Of a DNA stretch of 38,326 nt, positions 33,052 through 38,326 are shown piece after piece. Made by a program: the position numbers and the translations under genes. This DNA comes from Pedobacter westerhofensis (lineage in GTDB: Bacteria > Bacteroidota > Bacteroidia > Sphingobacteriales > Sphingobacteriaceae): positions 1-38,326 of the forward strand of contig NZ_FXTN01000021.1 in assembly GCF_900182595.1 (NCBI RefSeq), given 5' to 3'. The notes below the pieces were generated by a model, which was given only the letters and a program-made list of their open reading frames with translations, did no database searches and had not been told where the DNA came from. Position 1 is the first letter of the stretch; every line of letters begins with the position of its first letter.

Positions 33052-33564
33052 TCAAAAACCCTTGTTTTTTGTGAAAAGACGGCCTTTAATTGTGAAATAA
33101 ATTGCCAAGCCAGCAATACCCACAAGAATCAGGATCAGTTTCCCATCCGGGACAGCAACTTTTTCTTCCTTCTTATTGCCGGACCTGATCTTTTTCGTCT
33201 GCTGGTTGCGGGCAGCCATTTGATCTTTTTCCAACTCGGATGTGTTCGATAGGGTCGTCGCAGAAGTCACTTTGTTTTGCTTACCTTTCATTACTATACT
33301 ATCCAGCTCACCGCTGAATCCGCCATCGGGCGAAAAATTAAATGTTCCTTTTGGCCAAAGGCGAACCGTATAGTTCCCTTCCGCAGAATCTCTTTTGTAA
33401 ACCAGTTCATTCCCGGCTTTTTGCTTCATGGCTGAGTAGCTCTGCTGATGGTCGGTTAGAGTATTGATGTTACTGTAGGATTCCTCGCTTTTCTTACCGG
33501 TCTTTTTCAGGACTGCACAGCCAGAGGTAGTGATCAGCAGCAATATTACCATGTACTTTATCAT
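33052..33564 (-). CDS. Lipoprotein with C-terminal TM segment, candidate unimolecular spanin
   Basis: The start at 33564 gives a short lipoprotein signal (MIKYMVILLLITTSGC, Cys16). The start codon overlaps the stop of the CHAP gene (ATGA, 33561-33564), indicating translational coupling. After a polar, helix-forming middle (EESYSNINTLTDHQQSYSAM, then a beta-like NYTVRLWPKGTFNFS) comes a basic stretch and one membrane segment at about 143-159 (LILILVGIAGLAIYFTI) with a basic end (TKNKGF). An N-terminal lipid anchor plus a C-terminal membrane helix is exactly the layout of unimolecular spanins, which connect inner and outer membranes during phage lysis. Similarity by layout only; it could also be another envelope lipoprotein. 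Confidence 0.7.
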   Translation of the reverse strand: MIKYMVILLLITTSGCAVLKKTGKKSEESYSNINTLTDHQQSYSAMKQKAGNELVYKRDSAEGNYTVRLWPKGTFNFSPDGGFSGELDSIVMKGKQNKVTSATTLSNTSELEKDQMAARNQQTKKIRSGNKKEEKVAVPDGKLILILVGIAGLAIYFTIKGRLFTKNKGF

Positions 33565-34124
33565 TTCGCTGCCCCCCTTTCTGTATACCAATCCGCAATG
33601 CGGTGAATGGTCCTAATATGCCGGACTTTGCGGAAGACCCCATTCCCTTCGCGACTGCCCTGCATGGTTGTGTTCCCTTCAGTACTGTAGATCCAGGAGC
33701 CTTTTTGCTGAGTGACAATTCCGGCATGGGCTATCCTGCGCAGTTCCGGGAAGTAGATGCCAATGACGTCGCCTGGCAGTGCAGATCTGGCTAAGCGTGC
33801 TGCGGGAAAGAGATCCGGCGACCAGCCCGTTCTCGGCTTTGGGAAGCCCGCTTTCTGATAGACGTAGCTTACAAATGCTGCGCACCAGGGTTGGCCTTTT
33901 CTCAGCTTCACCACAGACAGGTAAGCTTCAACCTTTGGCCCGTCGTTATGCCCGGTCAGTTCCCTTACCCCCAGCTCATTGTTTGCGATTTCGGTGATGG
34001 TAAAGCGGGAGGGACGCTGCGTGCTGTGCTTCAGGATCCTGATCAGCAGATCGCGTCGATGCAGCTCATTGCTGCCAAGATAAGTAATGCAAAGGAGGCA
34101 AAGAAAAAGCTTAATTGCTGACAT
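33561..34124 (-). CDS. CHAP-domain peptidoglycan hydrolase (endolysin-like)
   Basis: The 187-residue protein has an N-terminal hydrophobic segment at about 3-17 (AIKLFLCLLCITYLG) that may be a signal peptide or a releasable anchor. A linker follows, then a CHAP/NlpC-P60-type domain: ELGVRELTG, then G.PWCAAFVSYVY with the catalytic Cys81, GDVIGIY and AHAGIV with His133, then STEGNT. CHAP domains cut peptidoglycan as amidases or endopeptidases. This short form resembles phage-type proteins annotated as TIGR02594. The start overlaps the upstream membrane protein by 82 bp; the end overlaps the spanin-like lipoprotein by 4 bp. Confidence 0.85.
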   Translation of the reverse strand: MSAIKLFLCLLCITYLGSNELHRRDLLIRILKHSTQRPSRFTITEIANNELGVRELTGHNDGPKVEAYLSVVKLRKGQPWCAAFVSYVYQKAGFPKPRTGWSPDLFPAARLARSALPGDVIGIYFPELRRIAHAGIVTQQKGSWIYSTEGNTTMQGSREGNGVFRKVRHIRTIHRIADWYTERGAAK

Positions 34125-34438
34125 GAGGTGAGGTGATTAAATTTGAGAATCAGTTTATTGAGATCGGGCAGTCCGGCGATAGTCCAGAATTGCCTGAGCA
34201 ACCACCAGCACAGTTGTGTGACCAACAGAAATGTGATGAGGCTCAGCACCAGGAGCAGCCAGGTATTCTGTTCGATATATCCTGCGGTGGGATCATTACT
34301 GTGAAGCCAAACGGGAAATATAAACCAGATCAGCAGCAAGCACACCAGCAGTACTGGCGGAACGATCCTTAGCTGGCTGATCTTCAGCAGGGGCATAATG
34401 CCTCCGTACCTGGGAAATTTTAAAACTTTACTATTCAT
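34043..34438 (-). CDS. Three-TM membrane protein, holin candidate
   Basis: The 131-residue product has hydrophobic segments at about 26-46 (VPPVLLVCLLLIWFIFPVWL), 60-82 (WLLLVLSLITFLLVTQLCWW) and 108-126 (QLSFFFASFALLILAAMSC), with a basic N-terminus. That is the size and layout of class I holins. It lies directly upstream of, and overlaps by 82 bp, the CHAP hydrolase gene, the usual position of a holin before an endolysin. There is no family match that I recognise, so the holin role rests on position and topology. Confidence 0.65.
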   Translation of the reverse strand: MNSKVLKFPRYGGIMPLLKISQLRIVPPVLLVCLLLIWFIFPVWLHSNDPTAGYIEQNTWLLLVLSLITFLLVTQLCWWLLRQFWTIAGLPDLNKLILKFNHLTSCQQLSFFFASFALLILAAMSCIDAIC

Positions 34439-34489
34439 ACAATCGGATTTAAAATGAAATATTTCGGTTAATTAACTTTTGTTAAAGAG

Positions 34490-34519
34490 GCCCGGCGGCC
34501 CAATGGTAAACCGCCGGGC
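34490..34519 (-). terminator. Hairpin terminator of the DUF6266 gene
   Basis: GCCCGGCGG (34490-34498) and CCGCCGGGC (34511-34519) form a perfect 9-bp GC stem with a 12-nt loop just past the DUF6266 stop. Read on the minus strand it is followed by CTCTTTAAC. The T-tract is weak, so read-through into the holin-like gene is possible. Confidence 0.65.
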
Positions 34520-34526
34520 ACTCTGG

Positions 34527-35183
34527 TTACTGGATAGGTGTAAAAATACCCAGGTACTGGCTGTTGGAAACAGACTTCAGGTCAGGGCTCACAAAGAAAA
34601 CCCATACATAAAGTTTGTGCCCTACAAAGAGGAATGGAAGTTCGGTCTCGTACTTTCCTGCCGACCTTGCTGCAACCCTGTTATAGAGTATAAAGCGGTT
34701 GGTCTGCTCGTCATACAATACCGCTACCAGCCGGTCTGCAGCATAAAGCAATGCTTCTTCCGGTGCAAGGTCTGCCGGATTCCAGGTGATAGTCAGCGTG
34801 GCACCAGCTGTGGGCGGCATTACCTTAATGCTGGCTGAATCATACAGGTTTCCTTTGCTCAGGGTCACCTTTTCATAGTCGATCTTGTAATTTGGAGCTA
34901 TCCCTGTGATTGCATTGGTGAGTAAGTCCTGAACCGCTGCATTGCTGGGGCTCATCGTCTTTTTATAAGATTGGAACCCAAGATCTACAATTGATTTCAG
35001 TGATCTGATAAATTTGGTTGCCATACCAAATTTACTGCGCTGCTCTTTTTGCGAAGCCGCGGCAGGTTTGGTGCTTTTCTTTGGCCTGCTTCTGATCGTT
35101 GCCACACCGCGCACTACTGCGCCTACTACTGGACCTACTAATCCTGAAACCGAACCCAGGATACCGTTAAAAATTTTTGCCAT
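34527..35183 (-). CDS. DUF6266-family protein
   Basis: The 218-residue protein has the family's N-terminal signature: MAKIFNGILGSVSGLVGPVV, then GVATIRSRPKK and Q-x2-QRSKFGMATKFI. The C-terminal half looks like an immunoglobulin-like beta domain (GATLTITWNPADL, AADRLVAVLYDEQTNRF, ETELPFLFVGHKLYVWVFFV, SNSQYLG). DUF6266 proteins occur widely in Bacteroidota without known function. The promoter is the repeat-type one at 35257-35336, with a leader of about 65 nt; a GC hairpin ends the unit. There is no signal peptide, so export would require another route, and lysis by the downstream cassette is one possibility. Confidence 0.85.
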   Translation of the reverse strand: MAKIFNGILGSVSGLVGPVVGAVVRGVATIRSRPKKSTKPAAASQKEQRSKFGMATKFIRSLKSIVDLGFQSYKKTMSPSNAAVQDLLTNAITGIAPNYKIDYEKVTLSKGNLYDSASIKVMPPTAGATLTITWNPADLAPEEALLYAADRLVAVLYDEQTNRFILYNRVAARSAGKYETELPFLFVGHKLYVWVFFVSPDLKSVSNSQYLGIFTPIQ

Positions 35184-35256
35184 TTTAATAAAATTTAAGA
35201 GTTAAAAAATCTGTTAATTGAAGTTGTTGCGTTACCGGTAGCTCTAACTTGTGATA

Positions 35257-35336
35257 CAAAGATACAGCGTGATTTCGCGAAACGTACTGATTTACAAGTT
35301 GATGGCTTCATTCGTCCGCTATGTTCTTCATTCGTC
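35257..35336 (-). promoter_or_regulatory. Repeat-type promoter A (DUF6266 gene)
   Basis: On the minus strand, two copies of GACGAATGAAG (plus-strand 35326-35336 and 35306-35316) lie at a 20-bp period. They are followed 41 bp later by a perfect TAnnTTTG box (TATCTTTG, 35257-35264). No -33 TTTG is present at the usual distance, which points to an activator bound at the repeats. The same arrangement, with the same 41-bp gap, precedes the gene at 35482-36267. Confidence 0.75.
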
Positions 35337-35422
35337 TTCCAATGACCGGTGTAACCGGCCACATTTGCTGTCGGATGATGAAAATTTCTATTGTGTCACA
35401 AAAAAATGCCGGAAAAGACCAC

Positions 35423-35452
35423 AAAAAAAAGCCCGGTCATTGCTGACCGGGC
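35423..35452 (-). terminator. Strong rho-independent terminator
   Basis: GCCCGGTCA (35431-35439), a four-base TTGC loop and TGACCGGGC (35444-35452) form a perfect 9-bp stem. On the minus strand it is followed by eight T residues (35423-35430 read as A on plus). It ends the gene at 35482-36267 and insulates it from the DUF6266 promoter. Confidence 0.9.
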
Positions 35453-35481
35453 CCAATCATGGCGCGATTTAAGGAACGCTT

Positions 35482-36267
35482 TTAAATAAATTTGATCATC
35501 TTCTTCCATATCCGCTGGTCATTGCCCTGGTATTTACCCGGCGTAACGATTGCCCCGCAGATACAGCCCGGACTAAAGTCATTGTCTTTGATCAGCAGCC
35601 AACCGTTCTTGTTGACAGTAGAGTAGTTGAGGAAGACAGTTACCAGGCAAAGGCAGCCTGCAGGTACTTCAAATTTAAATTCATAGGGCTTCACGATGAC
35701 CTGATCCTTTTCTATCACGATACTCTGGTGTTCCGCAAGCTCAACCATCAAACCCTCCCTGAGCCTGAACAGTGAAACGGCTACAACTATTTCGCACCTG
35801 ATGCTTTTTTTGGGAAATTTGAACTCCCTGGGGATTACCAGTTCTGACAGGAATACCACCAGGTAGTTTTTCATCAGTCCTACATGGGGGATCTTCGCCA
35901 TCATGCTGCTTACGGGAGAGCCGGGATTAAACTCCAGCCGTTCCATCAATGCAAAGCTATCTTCCCCGAATTCAAAATGCCCGGTCTGAGGATATTTACA
36001 AGTGCTCAAAGCTTTAAAGAGGTGTCCGCTGATTTTGTTTGAGGCTATTCTGTCAAATAAGTCCGGATATTGTGCCGCCAACGTCTTTCGCACCTGTGTC
36101 CCTAAGTTGGCGGCATCTCCAAATAGTCTGGAAGCTGCCTTGGTAGCAAGGGTTTGCTTTCTTGTCCCGGGTGCTTCTTTACGTGAGACAATCTGTTTCC
36201 CATTGACGATTCTAAATACATAGGGGCCCAATGACCCCGACAGTAAATTGCCGATTAGTTTTGCCAT
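35482..36267 (-). CDS. Unknown protein with DUF6266-like N-terminus
   Basis: The start at 36267 (MAKLIGNLLSGSLGPYVFRI) is preferred over an ATG at 36294 because the latter lies inside the -7 box of its promoter. The first 60 residues share a plan with DUF6266: MAK-[IL]-x-G-x-L-x-G, GP-x-V, R-x2-P and a later [RK]-LFG/KFG segment. The rest (about 200 residues) differs: FEFGEDSFALMERLEFNPGS, then strand-rich EFKFPKKSIRCEIVVAVSLF and VIVKPYEFKFEVPAGCLCLV. No signal peptide or membrane segment. It has its own terminator. The related N-termini suggest that both proteins are recognised or assembled by the same partner. Confidence 0.75.
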   Translation of the reverse strand: MAKLIGNLLSGSLGPYVFRIVNGKQIVSRKEAPGTRKQTLATKAASRLFGDAANLGTQVRKTLAAQYPDLFDRIASNKISGHLFKALSTCKYPQTGHFEFGEDSFALMERLEFNPGSPVSSMMAKIPHVGLMKNYLVVFLSELVIPREFKFPKKSIRCEIVVAVSLFRLREGLMVELAEHQSIVIEKDQVIVKPYEFKFEVPAGCLCLVTVFLNYSTVNKNGWLLIKDNDFSPGCICGAIVTPGKYQGNDQRIWKKMIKFI

Positions 36268-36291
36268 AAGATCTTTTGAATTAAGTTTAAA

Positions 36292-36371
36292 CAAATCTAC
36301 GTCAGTATGTTACGTTTGAACCGTTTTTCAAAAACCGTGGCTTCAATCGTCCGGTATGTTCTGCACACGTC
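36292..36371 (-). promoter_or_regulatory. Repeat-type promoter B (gene 35482-36267)
   Basis: Minus-strand repeats GACGTGTGCAG (36361-36371) and GACGATTGAAG (36341-36351) lie at a 20-bp period. They are followed exactly 41 bp later by TAGATTTG (36292-36299), a perfect TAnnTTTG. The region aligns with promoter A over 44 bp with about 35 identities (35303-35346 and 36338-36381) and shares a nearby CCGGCCAC. The expected leader is only about 17-20 nt. Confidence 0.75.
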
Positions 36372-36467
36372 TGTTATTGACTGGGTTGGCCGGCCACGAT
36401 TTTGCTTATCAAAAGTTAAATTGTTTTCGTCCGGGATAGTTTTTTGCATGGCGTCACTCCGGGTAGT

Positions 36468-36554
36468 AGCGCATTGGTAGCCCAGTGCTACCTGTGTCAT
36501 AGCGCTTAGTTTAACTAGCTAAAATCAGGGCAAGCAGTGGGCTAGTAGTGCGCT
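36468..36554. repeat. Imperfect inverted repeat at the island's right side
   Basis: AGCGCA-N4-TAGCCCA-N-TGC (36468-36488) is matched by its reverse complement GCA-N-TGGGCTA-N4-TGCGCT (36534-36554) with a 45-bp interval. A smaller hairpin, GGTAGC/GCTACC (36476-36492), lies inside the left arm. It sits near the point where GC content falls. It could be a site of recombination or regulation. Confidence 0.4.
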
Positions 36555-36727
36555 ATCACAGCGGAAGTTCACCGGGGGAGGTGTAGGGAAAAGCTTGGCC
36601 TAATATAACGGTATTAATCCCTCGTAATCTGGAGAAGCTGTCAGTAAAGAAACAGCTATATAGATTATGACCGAAAGTCCTATGCCAAATTTTCAGGTAA
36701 GGGGTCAGGCAGGTCACTTACTAATGA

Positions 36728-37174
36728 CTAATAATTGGAATCCAGGTTAGTACGCACTTCGAACAGTTTATACTTATTTAATGAGCTTAACTCTACTATA
36801 TATACTTTGTTATATGGAAACCTTTTCTTATCGTAGGTGTCTAATCTAATTTTTGATACGTTTTTGATATCATTGATCGCAACGGCATATTTTTTTAGAA
36901 ATAGGCTATCTACAATTTTATAATTGTCTAGATTATCATTTACGAATGCTACCCACTTGACATTCTCGGACAGAATTTTAAAATGATAGACTTCACATAT
37001 ATAAGGGACGCGTTTACCTTTCAGTTTTATTGTGGATTCGTCGCGCTCTTTGTAATATAAACTGGTATTGGAAGAGTCGAAATATAAATAAAGAGTTGAT
37101 TTTTTAAGTTGTTGGCTCTGCACTCTCGCGATAAGTGCTAACAAAATTGCAGTGGTTAATAAAATCTTTCGCAT
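36728..37174 (-). CDS. Exported hypothetical protein, 148 aa
   Basis: The start at 37174 gives a signal peptide (MRKILLTTAILLALIARVQSQQ); the frame stays open for 26 more codons. The mature part contains STLYLYFDSSNTSLYYKERD, then KILSENVKWVAFVND and a final KVYIVELSSLNKYKLFEVRT, with alternating strands and no cysteine pair. No domain is recognised. It is AT-rich like the DNA outside the island and is divergent from the gene at 37566. Confidence 0.65.
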   Translation of the reverse strand: MRKILLTTAILLALIARVQSQQLKKSTLYLYFDSSNTSLYYKERDESTIKLKGKRVPYICEVYHFKILSENVKWVAFVNDNLDNYKIVDSLFLKKYAVAINDIKNVSKIRLDTYDKKRFPYNKVYIVELSSLNKYKLFEVRTNLDSNY

Positions 37175-37565
37175 TATTGACAGTTGTTTGAGGTTTGTTG
37201 GGATAATAATGCATTGGCTTGGTTCGTCGAATGTAATGCTTTTTCTTTGCAAATCATTTTCTTGTCTAAATTGACATTAGTGTTACCTGACCGTTTTTTA
37301 TTTGCTTCCGGGTAATATGTGTTTTGAGACAATAGCGATGTCTTCTACAAATCCGTGCAAAAGTCATATTGCAACCCCTTAAATGCAAGGGCAAAAGGAG
37401 TTCTATTGTGGATCGACCTATATATTCAATGCATTTTAAGCTGGAGTCGAATCGCTTACAATCAAAAATGTAATAGTTAATTCTGCTAGAGCTTTAGCGT
37501 TCAAATTATTATCTATCGGGGAAATTATTCAATATATTTATGTTAAGTATTAGTATTCAACTCGC
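37175..37565. other. Intergenic region between divergent genes
   Basis: About 390 bases hold the promoters of two exported-protein genes. I see no full TTTG / TAnnTTTG pair, repeat or structured RNA. The first 78 bases are open in frame with the minus-strand gene but do not improve it. Confidence 0.35.
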
Positions 37566-38246
37566 ATGATGATCTTTAGACGACTTCTTCAATTTTTAAT
37601 CCTCCTGCAGCTACCAAGTCTTCTTCTAGCACAGTCTAATAAGGTGCTTCTTGGTAATTGGAAAAGCCATCCAATACCAACGGCGCAAAATGCTGGATTC
37701 CATAAGACAGACTATCATTTTGTTTCGCTAAACGGCGACGCCATAGTTGCCTCCAAATTAGTTGATTCCTCCCAAAGTAAACTCCCTTTCAAATTTAGTC
37801 CATCTGGTTTCAAGGAGGACATGACTATGAAGGGAAATAAATCAGTAATTGAAGTTAGAAATGGGTATTTAGTTGGTTTCGATAATGGTGAGTTCGGGGC
37901 AAGCCTATATTGGTTCTCACGAAATGGTAATCAGAAATACCAGATCTCTGATCATCATGTAAAGCAGTTTTATATTGCACATGATATTATATATGCAATA
38001 GAGGGAATAGAACACATGGGCTCCGATATTGGGAGTCTGCTTCTAATTTCGATGATTGACGGTCAATGGAGAGTTACCAATAGTTTTAAACTTCCGAATG
38101 ATCCTAAAGCGATTGGGATAGACAGCAAAAATCATGTTATCGTAATTACCTCTTCTGCTATATTATCAATAAATGAATTTGCAAAAATCACTATTTTGAA
38201 TAGCTTTCAAAATTGGAGACCACAGATATATTGCGTATTTCAGTAA
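37566..38246 (+). CDS. Exported hypothetical protein, probably 3'-truncated
   Basis: The 226-residue frame begins with a signal peptide (MMIFRRLLQFLILLQLPSLLLAQ) and continues as a repeat-like series of strands: HFVSLNGDAIVASKLVDSSQ, then RNGYLVGFDNGEFGASLYWF, DIIYAIEGIEHMG, ITSSAILSINEF. This looks like part of a beta-propeller. Propellers usually continue further, and the frame ends in a short odd tail (QIYCVFQ) exactly where repeats typical of an IS21-type end begin. The natural C-terminus was therefore probably removed by insertion. Confidence 0.65.
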   Translation: MMIFRRLLQFLILLQLPSLLLAQSNKVLLGNWKSHPIPTAQNAGFHKTDYHFVSLNGDAIVASKLVDSSQSKLPFKFSPSGFKEDMTMKGNKSVIEVRNGYLVGFDNGEFGASLYWFSRNGNQKYQISDHHVKQFYIAHDIIYAIEGIEHMGSDIGSLLLISMIDGQWRVTNSFKLPNDPKAIGIDSKNHVIVITSSAILSINEFAKITILNSFQNWRPQIYCVFQ

Positions 38247-38326
38247 AAGTGACCCCTCTGTTTCGGTGCAAACTGACCCCCTGACTTGGCTGCCGAGCGT
38301 GGTAGCGAATGCCCCACTAAGTCTTA
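38240..38326. mobile_element. IS21-like element end (partial, continues beyond window)
   Basis: On the minus strand there are two tandem units of about 22 bp: GGGGGTCAGTTTGCACCGAA and AGGGGTCACTTTTACTGAAA. Series of GGGGTCA-N-TTT repeats are typical of the ends of Bacteroidota IS21 elements. The outer boundary is not certain; it falls near 38225-38250. No istA or istB coding region is inside the window. Confidence 0.5.

Noticed and set aside
36297..36500. 67-codon minus-strand frame covering promoter B
   Set aside because: Its translation is not protein-like and the DNA is explained by the repeat-type promoter; the aligned region at promoter A has no matching open frame.
29403..36600. Complete prophage
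   Set aside because: No capsid, portal, terminase, tail or integrase gene is visible; only lysis-like and regulatory genes plus DUF6266-type proteins are present.
1..38326. CRISPR array, tRNA or rRNA genes
   Set aside because: No regularly spaced repeats of CRISPR type, no cloverleaf with a CCA-type end and no rRNA signature was seen by eye.

Overview
The window looks like chromosomal accessory DNA of a Bacteroidota member, most likely Sphingobacteriaceae (Pedobacter/Mucilaginibacter-like). Supporting signs are promoters of the TTTG / TAnnTTTG type, weak or absent Shine-Dalgarno sequences, many exported proteins with signal peptides ending in -AQ, many lipoproteins, a GH97 glycosidase, WG-repeat, DUF6266-type and DUF6985-type proteins. 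No tRNA, rRNA, CRISPR array or core housekeeping operon was seen.

Layout. (1) 1-760: insertion-sequence debris (two IS3-type transposase pieces in opposite orientation) and a decapitated VOC-family gene. (2) 0.9-3.1 kb: an HxlR regulator divergent from two tandem short-chain dehydrogenase genes; the second is frameshifted. (3) 3.1-8.7 kb: small hypothetical genes, a GH97 glycosidase, a lipoprotein and an exported protein. (4) 9.0-28.6 kb: a long run of accessory genes: a TPR/ankyrin trio, a TPM-domain membrane protein, a barrel lipoprotein overlapping an 870-residue membrane protein, a zinc-ribbon protein followed by an SPFH-SHOCT protein, LprI-like, WG-repeat and PH-like membrane proteins, then an inverted zinc-ribbon paralogue with relics of the rest of its operon. 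The zinc-ribbon, SPFH and TPM set recalls the YdjG/YdjI/YdjH partners of PspA in Bacillus, but no PspA is present here. (5) 28.8-29.4 kb: decayed gene pieces. (6) 29.4-36.6 kb: a visibly more GC-rich island, entirely minus-strand. In transcription order it has a DUF6266-like N-terminus protein, a DUF6266 protein, a three-TM holin-like protein, a CHAP hydrolase, a lipoprotein with a C-terminal TM segment (the unimolecular-spanin layout), a MocR-like regulator without the PLP lysine, an HTH protein, two paralogous unknown proteins and an XRE regulator. (7) 36.7-38.3 kb: two exported proteins, the last apparently cut by an IS21-like element at the right edge.

The island in (6) is the best candidate for an undescribed system. 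It combines a compact holin / peptidoglycan hydrolase / spanin-like cassette with two related proteins of unknown function. Each of those two has its own strong terminator. Each is also driven by a promoter with the same unusual layout: two 11-bp direct repeats at 20-bp period, followed exactly 41 bp later by a perfect TAnnTTTG box. My inference is a regulated lysis or release locus rather than a complete prophage, because no capsid, portal, terminase, tail or integrase gene is visible.
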